A stretch of DNA of 64,000 nucleotides from Sodalis sp. dw_96. GTDB taxonomy: Bacteria > Pseudomonadota > Gammaproteobacteria > Enterobacterales > Enterobacteriaceae. This document shows positions 38,663-47,603 of this stretch, piece after piece (position 1 is the first letter of the stretch; each line of letters opens with the position of its first letter). The notes beneath the pieces were generated by a model. It was not told where the DNA came from. It saw only the letters and a program-made list of their open reading frames with translations, and did not search any database. The position numbers and the translations under genes are program-made. Where the stretch lies: positions 1-64,000 of the forward strand of contig NZ_JAAVUT010000025.1 in the NCBI RefSeq assembly GCF_018449575.1, in the 5' to 3' direction.

Positions 38663-40567
38663 ATGAATAATAACTTTACAGGCGGATCAATTAATCATGG
38701 TAACGGATGGACCACCACTCACGATCCAAGGGGTGATATCCGACATTATACCGGCGAACAGCATAACGCCACTCCTTCAATTTCGCATAGCTTCCAAGCT
38801 GGCCATAACTCCTCTTATACCGGAAGGCACAGGAGCGGCACCAAAGGAACAAACAGATACGAGATGCAAAAAAAGTGGCGCGAGCAGAGAGAAAGGGCTG
38901 AAGCGGAAGAGGCTCGTATCAAGGCTGAACAAGAGGTCCATCGTCGCAAAGAAGAAGCTGCGCGTCAGGCCCAAGAAGCAGAACTTCGTAGATTAGAACA
39001 TGAAAAATTTTGCGCCGAACATCCGCTGGAAGGCGCGCAAAAATGGGTTAATGAAGCAATTAATCATATCAATGCGATGGAGCATACTAAAAATCACGCT
39101 GAACATCTGGTGCGTGAAAGCGAAGCAATGGTTAATAGGTTGCAGGGTGAAATTCAACAAGCCCAAGAAAACATGCGACAAGAGGTCGAAAAAACCCCGA
39201 GGGGTTTTACGCGAAATGGTCCACGGGCAAGGGTTGCAGCAAAACATAACGAACATATAGGTCGGTTGCAAAATGAGTTGGCGCATCATCAAAATGAACT
39301 CCAGCAAAGAATAGCGCATCGCGACCATTGCTATCATCAATTACACGAGGCGCATCAAAATAAATCCCTCGCCGAAACCAACCTCAACCATATACAAAAC
39401 AACATCCGCCAACAGCAAGAAGCCCATGCTGTCCATATAGCAAAACTTGAAGCTGCCAGGCTTCAAGAGCAGCAGGAGGCCAAAAAGAAAGCTGATGAGG
39501 CGGCCGAAGCGCAACACCAAATAGCCGAAGCCACAAAACAGCTGGATGCACAAATAAAAGCCGACGAGGCCGTCAGGGCAAAAGAGCAAGAGGTGGCCCG
39601 TCAAAAAGCGGAAGAGGCATCAAAGATAGTCAAAGACCTGATTGCCACCAGAAGCGTTGAAAATAACTATCTTGATACCGTCGCCAATCAATTCAGCTCC
39701 CTCGATATTTTACCACAGGCGGCACAACCTGCCGATCAAGATGGTGCAGGCAAAGCGGGCCAGCCCTCGGGTATCCCGGTATCCAATATTGAAACCCAAA
39801 AAATCGCAAACAGCTCTTTCAGTTCGAAACAGGTTCTCGATCTGCACAAAGAGCTAGAGGCCGCGAAAAAAACCGGCGCAGATACCAAAGGGATTTACGA
39901 AAAATATGCCGCGATCAGCCAGAAAAACCGCGAGCAGTTATTAGCGGAGGAATGCCCAAAAAATCCGTTCTGCGTGATTGGCGCGCAAGCGGAAATGGAA
40001 GGCGGTGATTCAATCGCCACCACCATAAAACGTTTTCCCTTTGTTTCCGACTTAAACAGAGAAGAACGGTCCCAGCTAGCCCGCTTTGTCTCGGCTGAGA
40101 ATGAAGCCACCGCCGACGCCATCTACCAGGCCATGCCGACGTCGGTAAAAGTGGCGCTGGGCGCCAAGGAAGCGTTAGATGGCTTTGGTCATGGTATGCC
40201 GATAGGTGGCAAAGGATCGCCCGCGCTGGGGGTGTTGGAAAAGAACAAAAAAACCCACCAGCCCAATCAGGGTGCGGTAGGCAATATGGGAGAGTTCTTT
40301 AAACAAAGCGGGTTTGGTGATAAAGCGAGGAACAGTTCGCAAAAAACCGGTAAAATCTATCAGGGGCAGACGGTTTATAAGGCCACAACGAATATTAATG
40401 AAAACATTAAGAAGGGAGACCAATTCTATTTGGATGCCAAGCACAAAGATCATATTGAAGTATTCGATAAAAAGAATAACTTTAACGTTGTGCTAAACTT
40501 AGATGGCAGCATCAATACCAAGAAGACTCAAGAAGCAAAAAATGAAGGAAGGACATTATCAAAATGA
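38663..40567 (+). CDS. Colicin-like toxin with VENN motif and C-terminal rRNase-like domain
   Basis: The 634-residue polymorphic toxin. Residues 1-65 are Gly/Asn/His-rich with no signal peptide, like the disordered translocation ends of colicins. About 66-330 is a long charged coiled coil rich in Gln, Glu, Ala and His. VENNYLD at 332-338 matches the VENN motif that precedes CdiA toxins, and 390-445 (KELEAAKKTG, IYEKYAAISQKNREQL, ECPKNPFC) resembles a CDI pretoxin region. The end, ~563-634, contains GDQFYLDAKHKDHIEVFDKK, which resembles the colicin E3-type cytotoxic fold; D591, H594, H597 and E599 are candidate catalytic residues. Its TGA overlaps the next gene by four bases. The nuclease type is inferred. 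Confidence 0.82.
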   Translation: MNNNFTGGSINHGNGWTTTHDPRGDIRHYTGEQHNATPSISHSFQAGHNSSYTGRHRSGTKGTNRYEMQKKWREQRERAEAEEARIKAEQEVHRRKEEAARQAQEAELRRLEHEKFCAEHPLEGAQKWVNEAINHINAMEHTKNHAEHLVRESEAMVNRLQGEIQQAQENMRQEVEKTPRGFTRNGPRARVAAKHNEHIGRLQNELAHHQNELQQRIAHRDHCYHQLHEAHQNKSLAETNLNHIQNNIRQQQEAHAVHIAKLEAARLQEQQEAKKKADEAAEAQHQIAEATKQLDAQIKADEAVRAKEQEVARQKAEEASKIVKDLIATRSVENNYLDTVANQFSSLDILPQAAQPADQDGAGKAGQPSGIPVSNIETQKIANSSFSSKQVLDLHKELEAAKKTGADTKGIYEKYAAISQKNREQLLAEECPKNPFCVIGAQAEMEGGDSIATTIKRFPFVSDLNREERSQLARFVSAENEATADAIYQAMPTSVKVALGAKEALDGFGHGMPIGGKGSPALGVLEKNKKTHQPNQGAVGNMGEFFKQSGFGDKARNSSQKTGKIYQGQTVYKATTNINENIKKGDQFYLDAKHKDHIEVFDKKNNFNVVLNLDGSINTKKTQEAKNEGRTLSK

Positions 40568-40923
40568 AAAAAGATATTATTTTAAACAATTTAAAGATTA
40601 ATTATATTCAAATCTTGAACGAGTTTTATCTGAATGGAGATAAAGATTTGTCTATAGATACTAATTTGGATCTTGATCGTGAACTTGAAAAGCAGATCTC
40701 CTGTCTGCAAGATGCCGTCGTCCTATTAGGAAAAACAAGAGATGCTGAAGATGAGATTGCAACTCAAGCGGCTTTGGTCTTTATCAGAGTATATGCAATG
40801 AGGTTGTCAAACTTTTTTGAAGACATCAAAGATGATGCTGATTTGTTAAATAGCATACCAGGATGGCCAGAAATACCTGAAAATTATAAAATTCCCGAAC
40901 ATTATAATTTTCCCCATAAATAA
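40564..40923 (+). CDS. Probable immunity protein for the upstream toxin
   Basis: The 119-residue, acidic, Asp/Glu-rich protein overlaps the toxin stop by ATGA, the usual coupling of toxin and immunity genes. No family was recognised. The N-terminal two-thirds looks helical; the end has IPGWPEIPENYKIPEHYNF, a Pro/Tyr-rich tail. The acidic character fits binding to a basic nuclease domain. The role is inferred from position, size and charge. It is A+T-rich like the toxin gene. Confidence 0.7.
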   Translation: MKKDIILNNLKINYIQILNEFYLNGDKDLSIDTNLDLDRELEKQISCLQDAVVLLGKTRDAEDEIATQAALVFIRVYAMRLSNFFEDIKDDADLLNSIPGWPEIPENYKIPEHYNFPHK

Positions 40924-41106
40924 CAATCAATTCCCGGCTTCGGCCGGGTCTTTCAGATTACCCGGTTATTATCAAACTTGTTTGCCTATATGGCATTCAA
41001 GATATAAAAAGCTACGCCAAATCCCCTAGAAACTGGCATTTGTCTATTCGCGATGATATGTGAAGAAGCCCCAGCGCCCCATTGGGTCTTAGCCATAATC
41101 TTATAT

Positions 41107-41988
41107 CTATGATTTTTTACAAGAGTTGGCAGTAGCATTGGCATCAGAAAGACATTCATTTAACGCCTTAAGTGAATCGTCTTTGCCATTATGAACGATA
41201 CGAATGGATTGCCTTTCCACACCATCTTCACTCTCATTTAAGTTACCGCTAAATAACATCCAATCATTCTTTAAGTGAAATTTATTCACCGTAATAATGC
41301 CCGCCTTTTCATCTGCTTTATCATAATCAACTCCGCTATCGATTAACTTTTGGTTTGTTTTATCGAAAAAATTGTTGATTTCAATGTCTCTCTTGGTAGC
41401 AATATTTTTCTCTTTCGCTACGTAAATTTCCCATTTGCTTTTGATTGCATTACCCCATATGCTTTTTTTTTGGTTTGGGGCATAATAAACATTCGATAGC
41501 TGCCTAAACATCATTGATTGATCGGAAGATATTTCATTTCTATTGAGTAATACCTCAATGGAATCAGCCCCGGTCCTGGACGCAATCTCGGCGATTGCAA
41601 TGGATGTCGCCGCCCACTCCATCCTATTCCCACCCGTCACGCCGGCTTCAATTTTTACCAGCCTGTGATTATCCTTGAAGGCATTATTAAGCACAATATG
41701 TTCAATGACAAAAGGTAAAGACTTTGCCAGTTTCACTACGTTTGATTTGCAAGAAGATGAATCGCAATTAGTCTTATTTAAAAATTTAATTCCATTGACC
41801 TTATTGGATTTCCCTTGAGCTGAGCGGTTAACCGCAGGCGCGGCCGATGGCGATGGCGATAGCGATAGTGATGTTGCTGGCGCAGGCGATGGAGCAACTT
41901 CCCCTTGACTGTTGTACATATATGCCACTACGCCAAAAAAAATCACTGCAATCAGAGTGACTATCGGTTTTAATTCATCCATCTTCAT
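41107..41988 (-). CDS. Unrecognised membrane-anchored periplasmic protein
   Basis: The 293-residue protein was not recognised. One hydrophobic segment at residues ~8-24 (PIVTLIAVIFFGVVAYMY) is followed by a Pro/Ser/Ala linker (APSPAPATSLSLSPSPSAAPA, ~32-52) and a globular domain with four Cys (C75, C80 in NCDSSSC; two near the end). The topology suggests an inner-membrane anchor and a periplasmic domain. It is A+T-rich, faces the immunity gene and belongs to the accessory island; a link to toxin release or defence is possible but unproven. Confidence 0.65.
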   Translation of the reverse strand: MKMDELKPIVTLIAVIFFGVVAYMYNSQGEVAPSPAPATSLSLSPSPSAAPAVNRSAQGKSNKVNGIKFLNKTNCDSSSCKSNVVKLAKSLPFVIEHIVLNNAFKDNHRLVKIEAGVTGGNRMEWAATSIAIAEIASRTGADSIEVLLNRNEISSDQSMMFRQLSNVYYAPNQKKSIWGNAIKSKWEIYVAKEKNIATKRDIEINNFFDKTNQKLIDSGVDYDKADEKAGIITVNKFHLKNDWMLFSGNLNESEDGVERQSIRIVHNGKDDSLKALNECLSDANATANSCKKS

Positions 41989-42149
41989 AACAGGAGATCC
42001 GTAATTAACACTTTGTCACATCCTATCACTGACCGATCGCAAAGAAAGCCAATTGATCACTGAAAATTTATCAGGCTTTCGCCATGCTCGGTGAAAACCC
42101 AGGGTCAAATTTGGTTAAGCAGCCGAGAATAGCACTAATAATCATATAA

Positions 42150-42599
42150 TTACCTAGCCCATTCAGGTTTATTCAAAATATGATCCTCCCAGTCCTCCAC
42201 GTCCTTTTCCGGCACCGCAATATAGCGCACTGAAATACGCTCGCCATGCATGGCGGTTTTGGAGCCGGTAATCAGCGGATGCCACTGCGGCAGGGGCTTC
42301 CCTTCTTCCTGGAGACGATAAGCGCAGGTGGGCGGCAGCCAATCAAAGGTGACCAGATTTTCCCGCGTCAGCTTGATGCAGTCCGGCTCGTATTCAAAAC
42401 GCGTCTCATAGTGGCGGCATTGACAGGTTTTGATATTGAGCTGGTTGCAGGCGACATTGGTGAAATAGACCTCTTCGGTATCCTCATCAATAAGTTTGTG
42501 CAAGCAGCAGCAGCCGCAACCGTCGCACAGAGATTCCCATTCCTCATCGGTCATCTCCGCCAACGTTTTTTCCTGCCAAAAGGGGCGTGTCGTCATCAT
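42150..42599 (-). CDS. ycgN: YcgN family cysteine-cluster protein (orthologue)
   Basis: The 149-residue UPF0260 protein with a Cys cluster ([12 protein letters not shown] near 25-36, KTCQCRHYE near 57-65), suggesting a metal or Fe-S site; function unknown. [37 protein letters not shown] and the end [13 protein letters not shown] match E. coli YcgN. A paralogue lies 103 bases upstream on the same strand. Confidence 0.92.
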   Translation of the reverse strand: MMTTRPFWQEKTLAEMTDEEWESLCDGCGCCCLHKLIDEDTEEVYFTNVACNQLNIKTCQCRHYETRFEYEPDCIKLTRENLVTFDWLPPTCAYRLQEEGKPLPQWHPLITGSKTAMHGERISVRYIAVPEKDVEDWEDHILNKPEWAR

Positions 42600-42702
42600 T
42601 ACATCCGGTGAGGGCCTAGTGGCTTTATATAAAGCTTTCTGTCACAGGTTGCAAATTTTTTTGCCGATCCGGTTCTCGCCCATACCTGGATATAATAACC
42701 CG

Positions 42703-43149
42703 CTATCTCGCCCGCGCCGGTTGAAGCAATAATTTTTTTCCCTTATTATTCAAGGCGCTTTCAGGCACCGCGATATGCCGCACGGAAATACGCTCACCGT
42801 GCATTGCCGCTTTGGAACCCGTAATCAGCGGATGCCAGTTCGGCAGGGGTTTGCCCTCAGCCTTGAGCCGATAGGCGCAGGTGGGCGGCAGCCAGTCCAG
42901 CGTGGCGATATTTTCCCGCGTCAGCTTGATACAACCCGGCACATGTTGAAAACGCGTCTCATAATGGCGGCACTGGCAGGTTTTAATATTTAGCAGTTTA
43001 CAGGCGACATTAGTGGAATGAAGCGTTTGGGTTGTCCCGTCAATGTACTTATGCAGACAGCAACGACCGCAACCGTCACACAAAGACTCCCATTCCCGGT
43101 CGGTCATTTCGTCCAGGGATTTTTCTTGCCAAAAAGGAATAGTTGTCAT
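42703..43149 (-). CDS. Second YcgN family protein (tandem paralogue)
   Basis: The 148-residue copy of the neighbouring ycgN. It is alike over the first ~130 residues, including the Cys cluster ([11 protein letters not shown]) and [10 protein letters not shown]. The last ~17 residues ([17 protein letters not shown]) do not match the conserved YcgN tail. E. coli has a single ycgN, so this is a duplication or gain. It sits between ycgN and ycgM, all on the minus strand. Confidence 0.88.
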   Translation of the reverse strand: MTTIPFWQEKSLDEMTDREWESLCDGCGRCCLHKYIDGTTQTLHSTNVACKLLNIKTCQCRHYETRFQHVPGCIKLTRENIATLDWLPPTCAYRLKAEGKPLPNWHPLITGSKAAMHGERISVRHIAVPESALNNKGKKLLLQPARAR

Positions 43150-43236
43150 CGTTGCCTCCGGTAAAATAGGACGGCTTTATATCAAGAGTTATGATACGTT
43201 GCCGCCTTTGTATTACAAGAGGCGTACAGCGGAATG

Positions 43237-43893
43237 CTAAATTATGCGGGTCGTCAGGGTAAGTTTGTTAACGGAGACCGTTAAGCTGTCTCCGGGCAGG
43301 AGTTTCGCCACGCCTTGAGGCGTTCCGGTCAAAATAATATCACCGGGGCGCAGCGTGAAATAGCGGCTCATATAAGCGATAAGCGGCAGGATTTTGGTGA
43401 TCATATCACGGGTATTACCCTGCTGCCGGATTTCATTATTCACTTTCAACGTCAGGTCGGCCTGTTGCGCATCACCGAATTCCGCCGCCGGTATAAACCC
43501 GGAAATCGGACAGGACCCGTCGAAACCTTTGGCTTTTTCCCACGGCTGACCGGCTTTTTTGAACTTGGCCTGCAGCTCCCGCAGCGTCAGATCCAGCGCC
43601 ACGCCGTAGCCGGCAATGGCCCGCGCCACATGATCCTCATCGGCCTGTTTAAGGGGCATGCCGATCAATACGGCAAGCTCCACTTCGTGGTGGACTTCTC
43701 CCTGATCGGCAGGGAGGGAAATGGGTTGATGGATATCGCACAGCGCGGTTTCCGGTTTGATGAACAGCACTGGCTCGGTGGGCGTGGCGCTGCCCATTTC
43801 CTTGATATGGTCGGAATAATTACTGCCGACGCAAACCACTTTATTGACCGGAAAATCCAATAACGCCCCTTGCCAATCTCTGTGTTGATACAT
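43237..43893 (-). CDS. ycgM: Fumarylacetoacetate hydrolase family protein YcgM
   Basis: The 218-residue FAH-family hydrolase or decarboxylase; its substrate is not firmly established. CVGSNYSDHIKEMG, LFIKPETALCD, VHHEVELAVLIG (metal-binding Glu residues) and LTGTPQGV are the family blocks and match E. coli YcgM (219 residues). As in E. coli it lies next to ycgN. Confidence 0.93.
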   Translation of the reverse strand: MYQHRDWQGALLDFPVNKVVCVGSNYSDHIKEMGSATPTEPVLFIKPETALCDIHQPISLPADQGEVHHEVELAVLIGMPLKQADEDHVARAIAGYGVALDLTLRELQAKFKKAGQPWEKAKGFDGSCPISGFIPAAEFGDAQQADLTLKVNNEIRQQGNTRDMITKILPLIAYMSRYFTLRPGDIILTGTPQGVAKLLPGDSLTVSVNKLTLTTRII

Positions 43894-43925
43894 GTCGTGT
43901 CGCTCCTGCCTGCCGGCTAATGATT

Positions 43926-44052
43926 TATACCCGTCATACTTCTAGTTGCAGGTGCGTTGGCTTTCCTCACTCACCCCAGTCACTTACCTGAGTAAGCTCC
44001 TGGGGATTCGCTGCGTTGCCGCCTTCCTGCAACTCGAATTATCTAGGGTATA
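43926..44052. repeat. ERIC (IRU) element, copy 2
   Basis: A 127-bp element, the standard ERIC length, in the opposite orientation to copy 1. It has ends TATACCC/GGGTATA and the ERIC cores CTCACCCCAGTCACTTAC and AAGCTCCTGGGGATTCG. It lies between ycgM and the lytic transglycosylase gene. Confidence 0.95.
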
Positions 44053-44112
44053 TCATGTTAATAAGTAGTAAACATCATCCTACATCCGCCGCAAAAAAGG
44101 AACAACACCCTG

Positions 44113-45177
44113 TCACTGCGCCAGCGTATCCGCAAGGGTACCGATGCTGATGGCAAAATAATAGGAGCGGTTCCAGCGCATCAGGGTGCGGAAATTATCA
44201 TATACCAGATAACCTCGGCTCAGGTTATCGTCAGGGATGATGACCCAGGCCCGCTGCGAAGAGGCCGGTAATGGGCTGCCGTCGGGCAAGACAATGCCCT
44301 GCCGGCTCCAGTCGCTCACCGTTTGCGCCTGGGGGTCCTTCATGCCGGCCTTATCCGCTGGAAATCCCGCAGGCAGCCGAACCGCCCTGCCCCAGCCCTG
44401 AGAGCCATGCCAGCCTTCGGTGGCCAGATAATTGGCGGTGGAGGCAAAGACATCCATGACGTTATTCCAGATATCAATCTTGCCGTCATTATCGCCATCT
44501 GCGCCATAACGCAAATAGGAGCTGGGCATAAACTGGCTCTGTCCCATCGCGCCGGCCCAGGATCCTTTAAGTTGATCCACCGTCACGTTATTTTGCGCGA
44601 GAATACGCAGCGCCGCGAACAGTTCGTTTTTAAAAAAGGTTTCGCGCCTCCCTTCAAATGCCAGGGTCGATAGGGCGGAGATCACATCTTCATGCCCCTG
44701 GATTTTGCCGAAGCCGCTCTCCATTCCCCACAGCGCCACGATATAACGGGCCGGTACGCCATACCGGGCGCTGATAGGCGCCAGCTGGGGCTGATAGAGG
44801 CGATACATCTCCTGCGCCTGGGTGACTTTCCAGGCCGGCAAGGTTCGCTGCAAATACTCGTCCAGCGTGACTTTCTTTTCCGGTTGATTGCGGTCGGCGC
44901 TTATCACCCGGTCGACAAAATGCGCTTGGGCAAACGCCTGCTCAACGATGCCGGCGTCAATGCCCTGGGCCAGGGCCTCGGTTTTCAACTGCGCAAGGTA
45001 CGCCGGAAACTGGGCCGGATCGCGGTTTTGTTGCGACAGCAGGGTCTTCCCGTCGCCGGACGGCGTGGAGGATGTGGCGGCGCCTTGGGCCACTCCTTGC
45101 TGCGGAGTATTTTCATGCCGGCTGCACTGAGTGAGTAAAAGACCGGCGGTCAGGATAGCAATGCTGGATAATTTCAC
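44113..45177 (-). CDS. MltB-family lytic murein transglycosylase
   Basis: Cleaves peptidoglycan glycan strands (GH103 family, SLT_2 domain). The 354-residue protein has an N-terminal signal ending LLLTQCS with Cys 18, read here as a lipoprotein signal, though Gln before the Cys is unusual. The catalytic Glu is E153 in LWGMESGFGKIQG; AGAMGQSQFMPSSYLRY and GDNDGKIDIWN are conserved family blocks, and a C-terminal peptidoglycan-binding-like part follows. E. coli has no such gene between ycgM and ycgL, so its exact orthologue was not named. Confidence 0.9.
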   Translation of the reverse strand: MKLSSIAILTAGLLLTQCSRHENTPQQGVAQGAATSSTPSGDGKTLLSQQNRDPAQFPAYLAQLKTEALAQGIDAGIVEQAFAQAHFVDRVISADRNQPEKKVTLDEYLQRTLPAWKVTQAQEMYRLYQPQLAPISARYGVPARYIVALWGMESGFGKIQGHEDVISALSTLAFEGRRETFFKNELFAALRILAQNNVTVDQLKGSWAGAMGQSQFMPSSYLRYGADGDNDGKIDIWNNVMDVFASTANYLATEGWHGSQGWGRAVRLPAGFPADKAGMKDPQAQTVSDWSRQGIVLPDGSPLPASSQRAWVIIPDDNLSRGYLVYDNFRTLMRWNRSYYFAISIGTLADTLAQ

Positions 45178-45299
45178 GTAACAGTTCCTTCCGCATTGGA
45201 CTTAAGTTTCGGGTCGTCATTGATACCGTTGCACCGGTTGGGAGAAAATATCTCTATCAAATTTACGCCTGTCCCGCTAAATAGTGGATTAATGATCAG

Positions 45300-45572
45300 T
45301 TATTTTTTAGTGGAGTTTAGGTGGATTGTCATTAAATTTTCGATAGGGGGCGGCAACTGCAGATAGTAGCCCTGCTCTTTCAAATCCTGTTTAACTTTAT
45401 TTATATCCGCCGCTACCAGTTTTTTGCTACCATTTAACGGGAATAGCATTGAAAGCGCCGGTTTGCCGAAACGGGCCATTAACTCCGGCGGGACTCGGGA
45501 AAAATCATCTTTGTTTTCCACATAAAGATAAGTTTGGTCTTGTTTGGTACTTCGGTAGATCACACAAAACAT
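45300..45572 (-). CDS. ycgL: YcgL domain protein
   Basis: Small protein of unknown function found next to minC in gammaproteobacteria. [30 protein letters not shown] and [16 protein letters not shown] match E. coli YcgL. The frame is open upstream to 45683, but that part has no conservation; ATG 45572 preceded by AGGCG is preferred, giving 90 residues. It is divergent from minC. Confidence 0.88.
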   Translation of the reverse strand: MFCVIYRSTKQDQTYLYVENKDDFSRVPPELMARFGKPALSMLFPLNGSKKLVAADINKVKQDLKEQGYYLQLPPPIENLMTIHLNSTKK

Positions 45573-45706
45573 ATTTTCGCCTGGTTTACTTTGTTTAGTG
45601 ACTTGCCTGAATATAGCAGTAACTATAACATGCATGCAGTGCTTCGGAATATCGCTTACCGGTAGCTTACCGGGAAAATACATGTGTTAAGACTGAGTCA
45701 GGATAG

Positions 45707-46387
45707 ATGTCACAGACACCCATTGAGTTGAAAGGCAGTAGCTTTACCTTATCGGTAATTCATGTTCATGACGCCCAACCTGAGGATATTCGTCAGGCTT
45801 TACAAAAGAAGATCGAACAAGCACCCGATTTTCTCAAAGAAGCACCGGTGGTAATCAATGTGTCCGCCTTACCTCATGACGCCAACTGGCCTCAGCTTCG
45901 GCGAATATTTTCCGCCACCGGCCTGTATGTCGTCGGGGTCAGCGGATGCACGGACGAGCAGCTCAAACGCGCTATAGTCCGCAGCGGTTTGCCGCTGTTA
46001 AACGAAGGAAAGACGCAAAAACGCGCCGCTGCCGCCTCCATCGCTCCGGTAGCGGCCCAGAAGACCAAACGCATTGATGTACCGGTGCGTTCCGGGCAGC
46101 AAATCTACGCGCGCAACTGCGATCTGATCGTCACCAGCAGTGTCAGTGCAGGGGCGGAACTTATCGCCGACGGCAATATCCATATTTACGGTATGATGAG
46201 AGGCAGGGCATTGGCGGGTGCGTCGGGGGATGCGTTATGCCAGATATTTTGCACGCACCTCTCTCCCGAACTGGTTTCCATCGCCGGTCAATATTGGTTG
46301 AGCGATCAGATTCCGGCGCAATTCCTGGGTAAAGCCGCTCGACTGAGCTTGCAAGACAATACGCTTACCATTCAACCTTTAAATTAA
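45707..46387 (+). CDS. minC: Septum site-determining protein MinC
   Basis: Inhibits FtsZ polymerisation away from midcell, recruited to the membrane by MinD. The N-terminal domain (1-~105) binds FtsZ; a Thr/Ala-rich linker leads to the C-terminal right-handed beta-helix (~118-226) with [13 protein letters not shown] and the end [11 protein letters not shown]. Length 226 (231 in E. coli). First gene of minCDE, 22 bases before minD. Confidence 0.95.
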   Translation: MSQTPIELKGSSFTLSVIHVHDAQPEDIRQALQKKIEQAPDFLKEAPVVINVSALPHDANWPQLRRIFSATGLYVVGVSGCTDEQLKRAIVRSGLPLLNEGKTQKRAAAASIAPVAAQKTKRIDVPVRSGQQIYARNCDLIVTSSVSAGAELIADGNIHIYGMMRGRALAGASGDALCQIFCTHLSPELVSIAGQYWLSDQIPAQFLGKAARLSLQDNTLTIQPLN

Positions 46388-46409
46388 GCCCTTGACAAGG
46401 AATCCATTT

Positions 46410-47222
46410 ATGGCACGCATTATAGTTGTTACTTCGGGTAAAGGGGGCGTTGGCAAAACCACATCAAGCGCGGCCATTGCTACCGGCCTGGCCAGGAAAG
46501 GCAAAAAAACCGTCGTTATCGATTTTGATATCGGCCTGCGCAATCTTGATCTTATCATGGGATGCGAGCGACGGGTGGTGTATGACTTTGTCAACGTTAT
46601 CCAGGGTGACGCCACGCTGAACCAGGCACTGATTAAAGATAAGCGCACCGATAATCTTTATATCCTGCCCGCGTCGCAAACCCGGGATAAAGAAGCGCTG
46701 ACCCGTGAAGGCGTGGAAAAAATACTGAACGACCTGAACGGGATGGATTTTGAATTTGTGGTTTGCGACTCGCCGGCAGGTATCGAAACCGGTGCGCTGA
46801 TGGCGCTTTATTTCGCCGATGAAGCGGTTATTACCACTAACCCGGAGGTCTCTTCCGTGCGTGACTCGGATCGCATTCTGGGAATATTGTCGTCGAAATC
46901 CCGCCGCGCCGAAAACGGCGAGGACCCGATAAAAGAACATTTGCTGCTGACCCGTTATAACCCGGGGCGCGTTAATCGCGGCGATATGCTCAGCATGGAA
47001 GATGTCATTGAAATTCTCAGAATTCCCCTGCTGGGTGTGATTCCCGAGGATCAGTCGGTACTGCGCGCGTCTAATCAGGGTGAGCCGGTCATCCTCGATG
47101 CGGAGTCTGATGCGGGTAAAGCCTATTCAGACACGGTTGATCGCCTGTTAGGAGAAGAACGTCCCTTCCGCTTCATCGAAGAAGAGAAGAAGGGTTTCTT
47201 AAAACGCCTGTTTGGGGGATAA
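46410..47222 (+). CDS. minD: Septum site-determining ATPase MinD
   Basis: Membrane-binding ATPase that oscillates pole to pole with MinE. It has the deviant Walker A motif KGGVGKTT (11-18), and the C-terminal amphipathic membrane-targeting helix KKGFLKRLFGG. The frame extends to a TTG at 46392; ATG 46410 follows AAGGAA and gives 270 residues, the E. coli length. Confidence 0.97.
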   Translation: MARIIVVTSGKGGVGKTTSSAAIATGLARKGKKTVVIDFDIGLRNLDLIMGCERRVVYDFVNVIQGDATLNQALIKDKRTDNLYILPASQTRDKEALTREGVEKILNDLNGMDFEFVVCDSPAGIETGALMALYFADEAVITTNPEVSSVRDSDRILGILSSKSRRAENGEDPIKEHLLLTRYNPGRVNRGDMLSMEDVIEILRIPLLGVIPEDQSVLRASNQGEPVILDAESDAGKAYSDTVDRLLGEERPFRFIEEEKKGFLKRLFGG

Positions 47223-47225
47223 ACC

Positions 47226-47495
47226 ATGGCATTACTCGATTTTTTTCTCTCCCGCAAAAAAACGACAGCCAATATAGCCAAGGAACGGCTGCAAATTATC
47301 GTTGCGGAACGCCGACGGGGTGATAGCGAGCCCCACTATTTGCCGCAGTTGAAACGGGATATTCTCGAGGTTATTTGCAGGTATGTGCAAATTGACCCTG
47401 AAATGGTCTCGGTGCAGCTCGAACAACGGGAAGGGGATATTTCCATTCTTGAACTTAATGTAACGCTGCCGGAAGCGGAAGAAAATCCGAAATGA
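47226..47495 (+). CDS. minE: Cell division topological specificity factor MinE
   Basis: Stimulates MinD ATPase and drives Min oscillation. The 89-residue protein has the membrane-targeting start [11 protein letters not shown], the MinD-binding helix [14 protein letters not shown] and the dimerisation part ([17 protein letters not shown]). It begins three bases after the minD stop. Length 88 in E. coli. Confidence 0.96.
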   Translation: MALLDFFLSRKKTTANIAKERLQIIVAERRRGDSEPHYLPQLKRDILEVICRYVQIDPEMVSVQLEQREGDISILELNVTLPEAEENPK

Positions 47496-47510
47496 TACCA
47501 AGCCAATGAT

Positions 47511-47531
47511 TCCCCTGCGTTAAGCAGGGGA
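47511..47531 (+). terminator. Hairpin between convergent minE and rnd
   Basis: Perfect 8-bp stem TCCCCTGC (47511-47518) / GCAGGGGA (47524-47531), with loop GTTAA, 15 bases after minE. No T-run follows, so its role as a terminator is only likely. Confidence 0.5.
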
Positions 47532-47603
47532 TCGTAGCGCCCGCAACCGCTGAACCGTCGCGGTCATCAAGTCCGTCCTCAATTCCTTGTACTCTCCTCG
47601 CCG

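Noticed and set aside
38663-40567. Reading the toxin as a CdiA (two-partner secreted) protein
   Set aside because: No signal peptide, no TPS or hemagglutinin-repeat region and no cdiB-like gene next to it; 634 residues is far too short.
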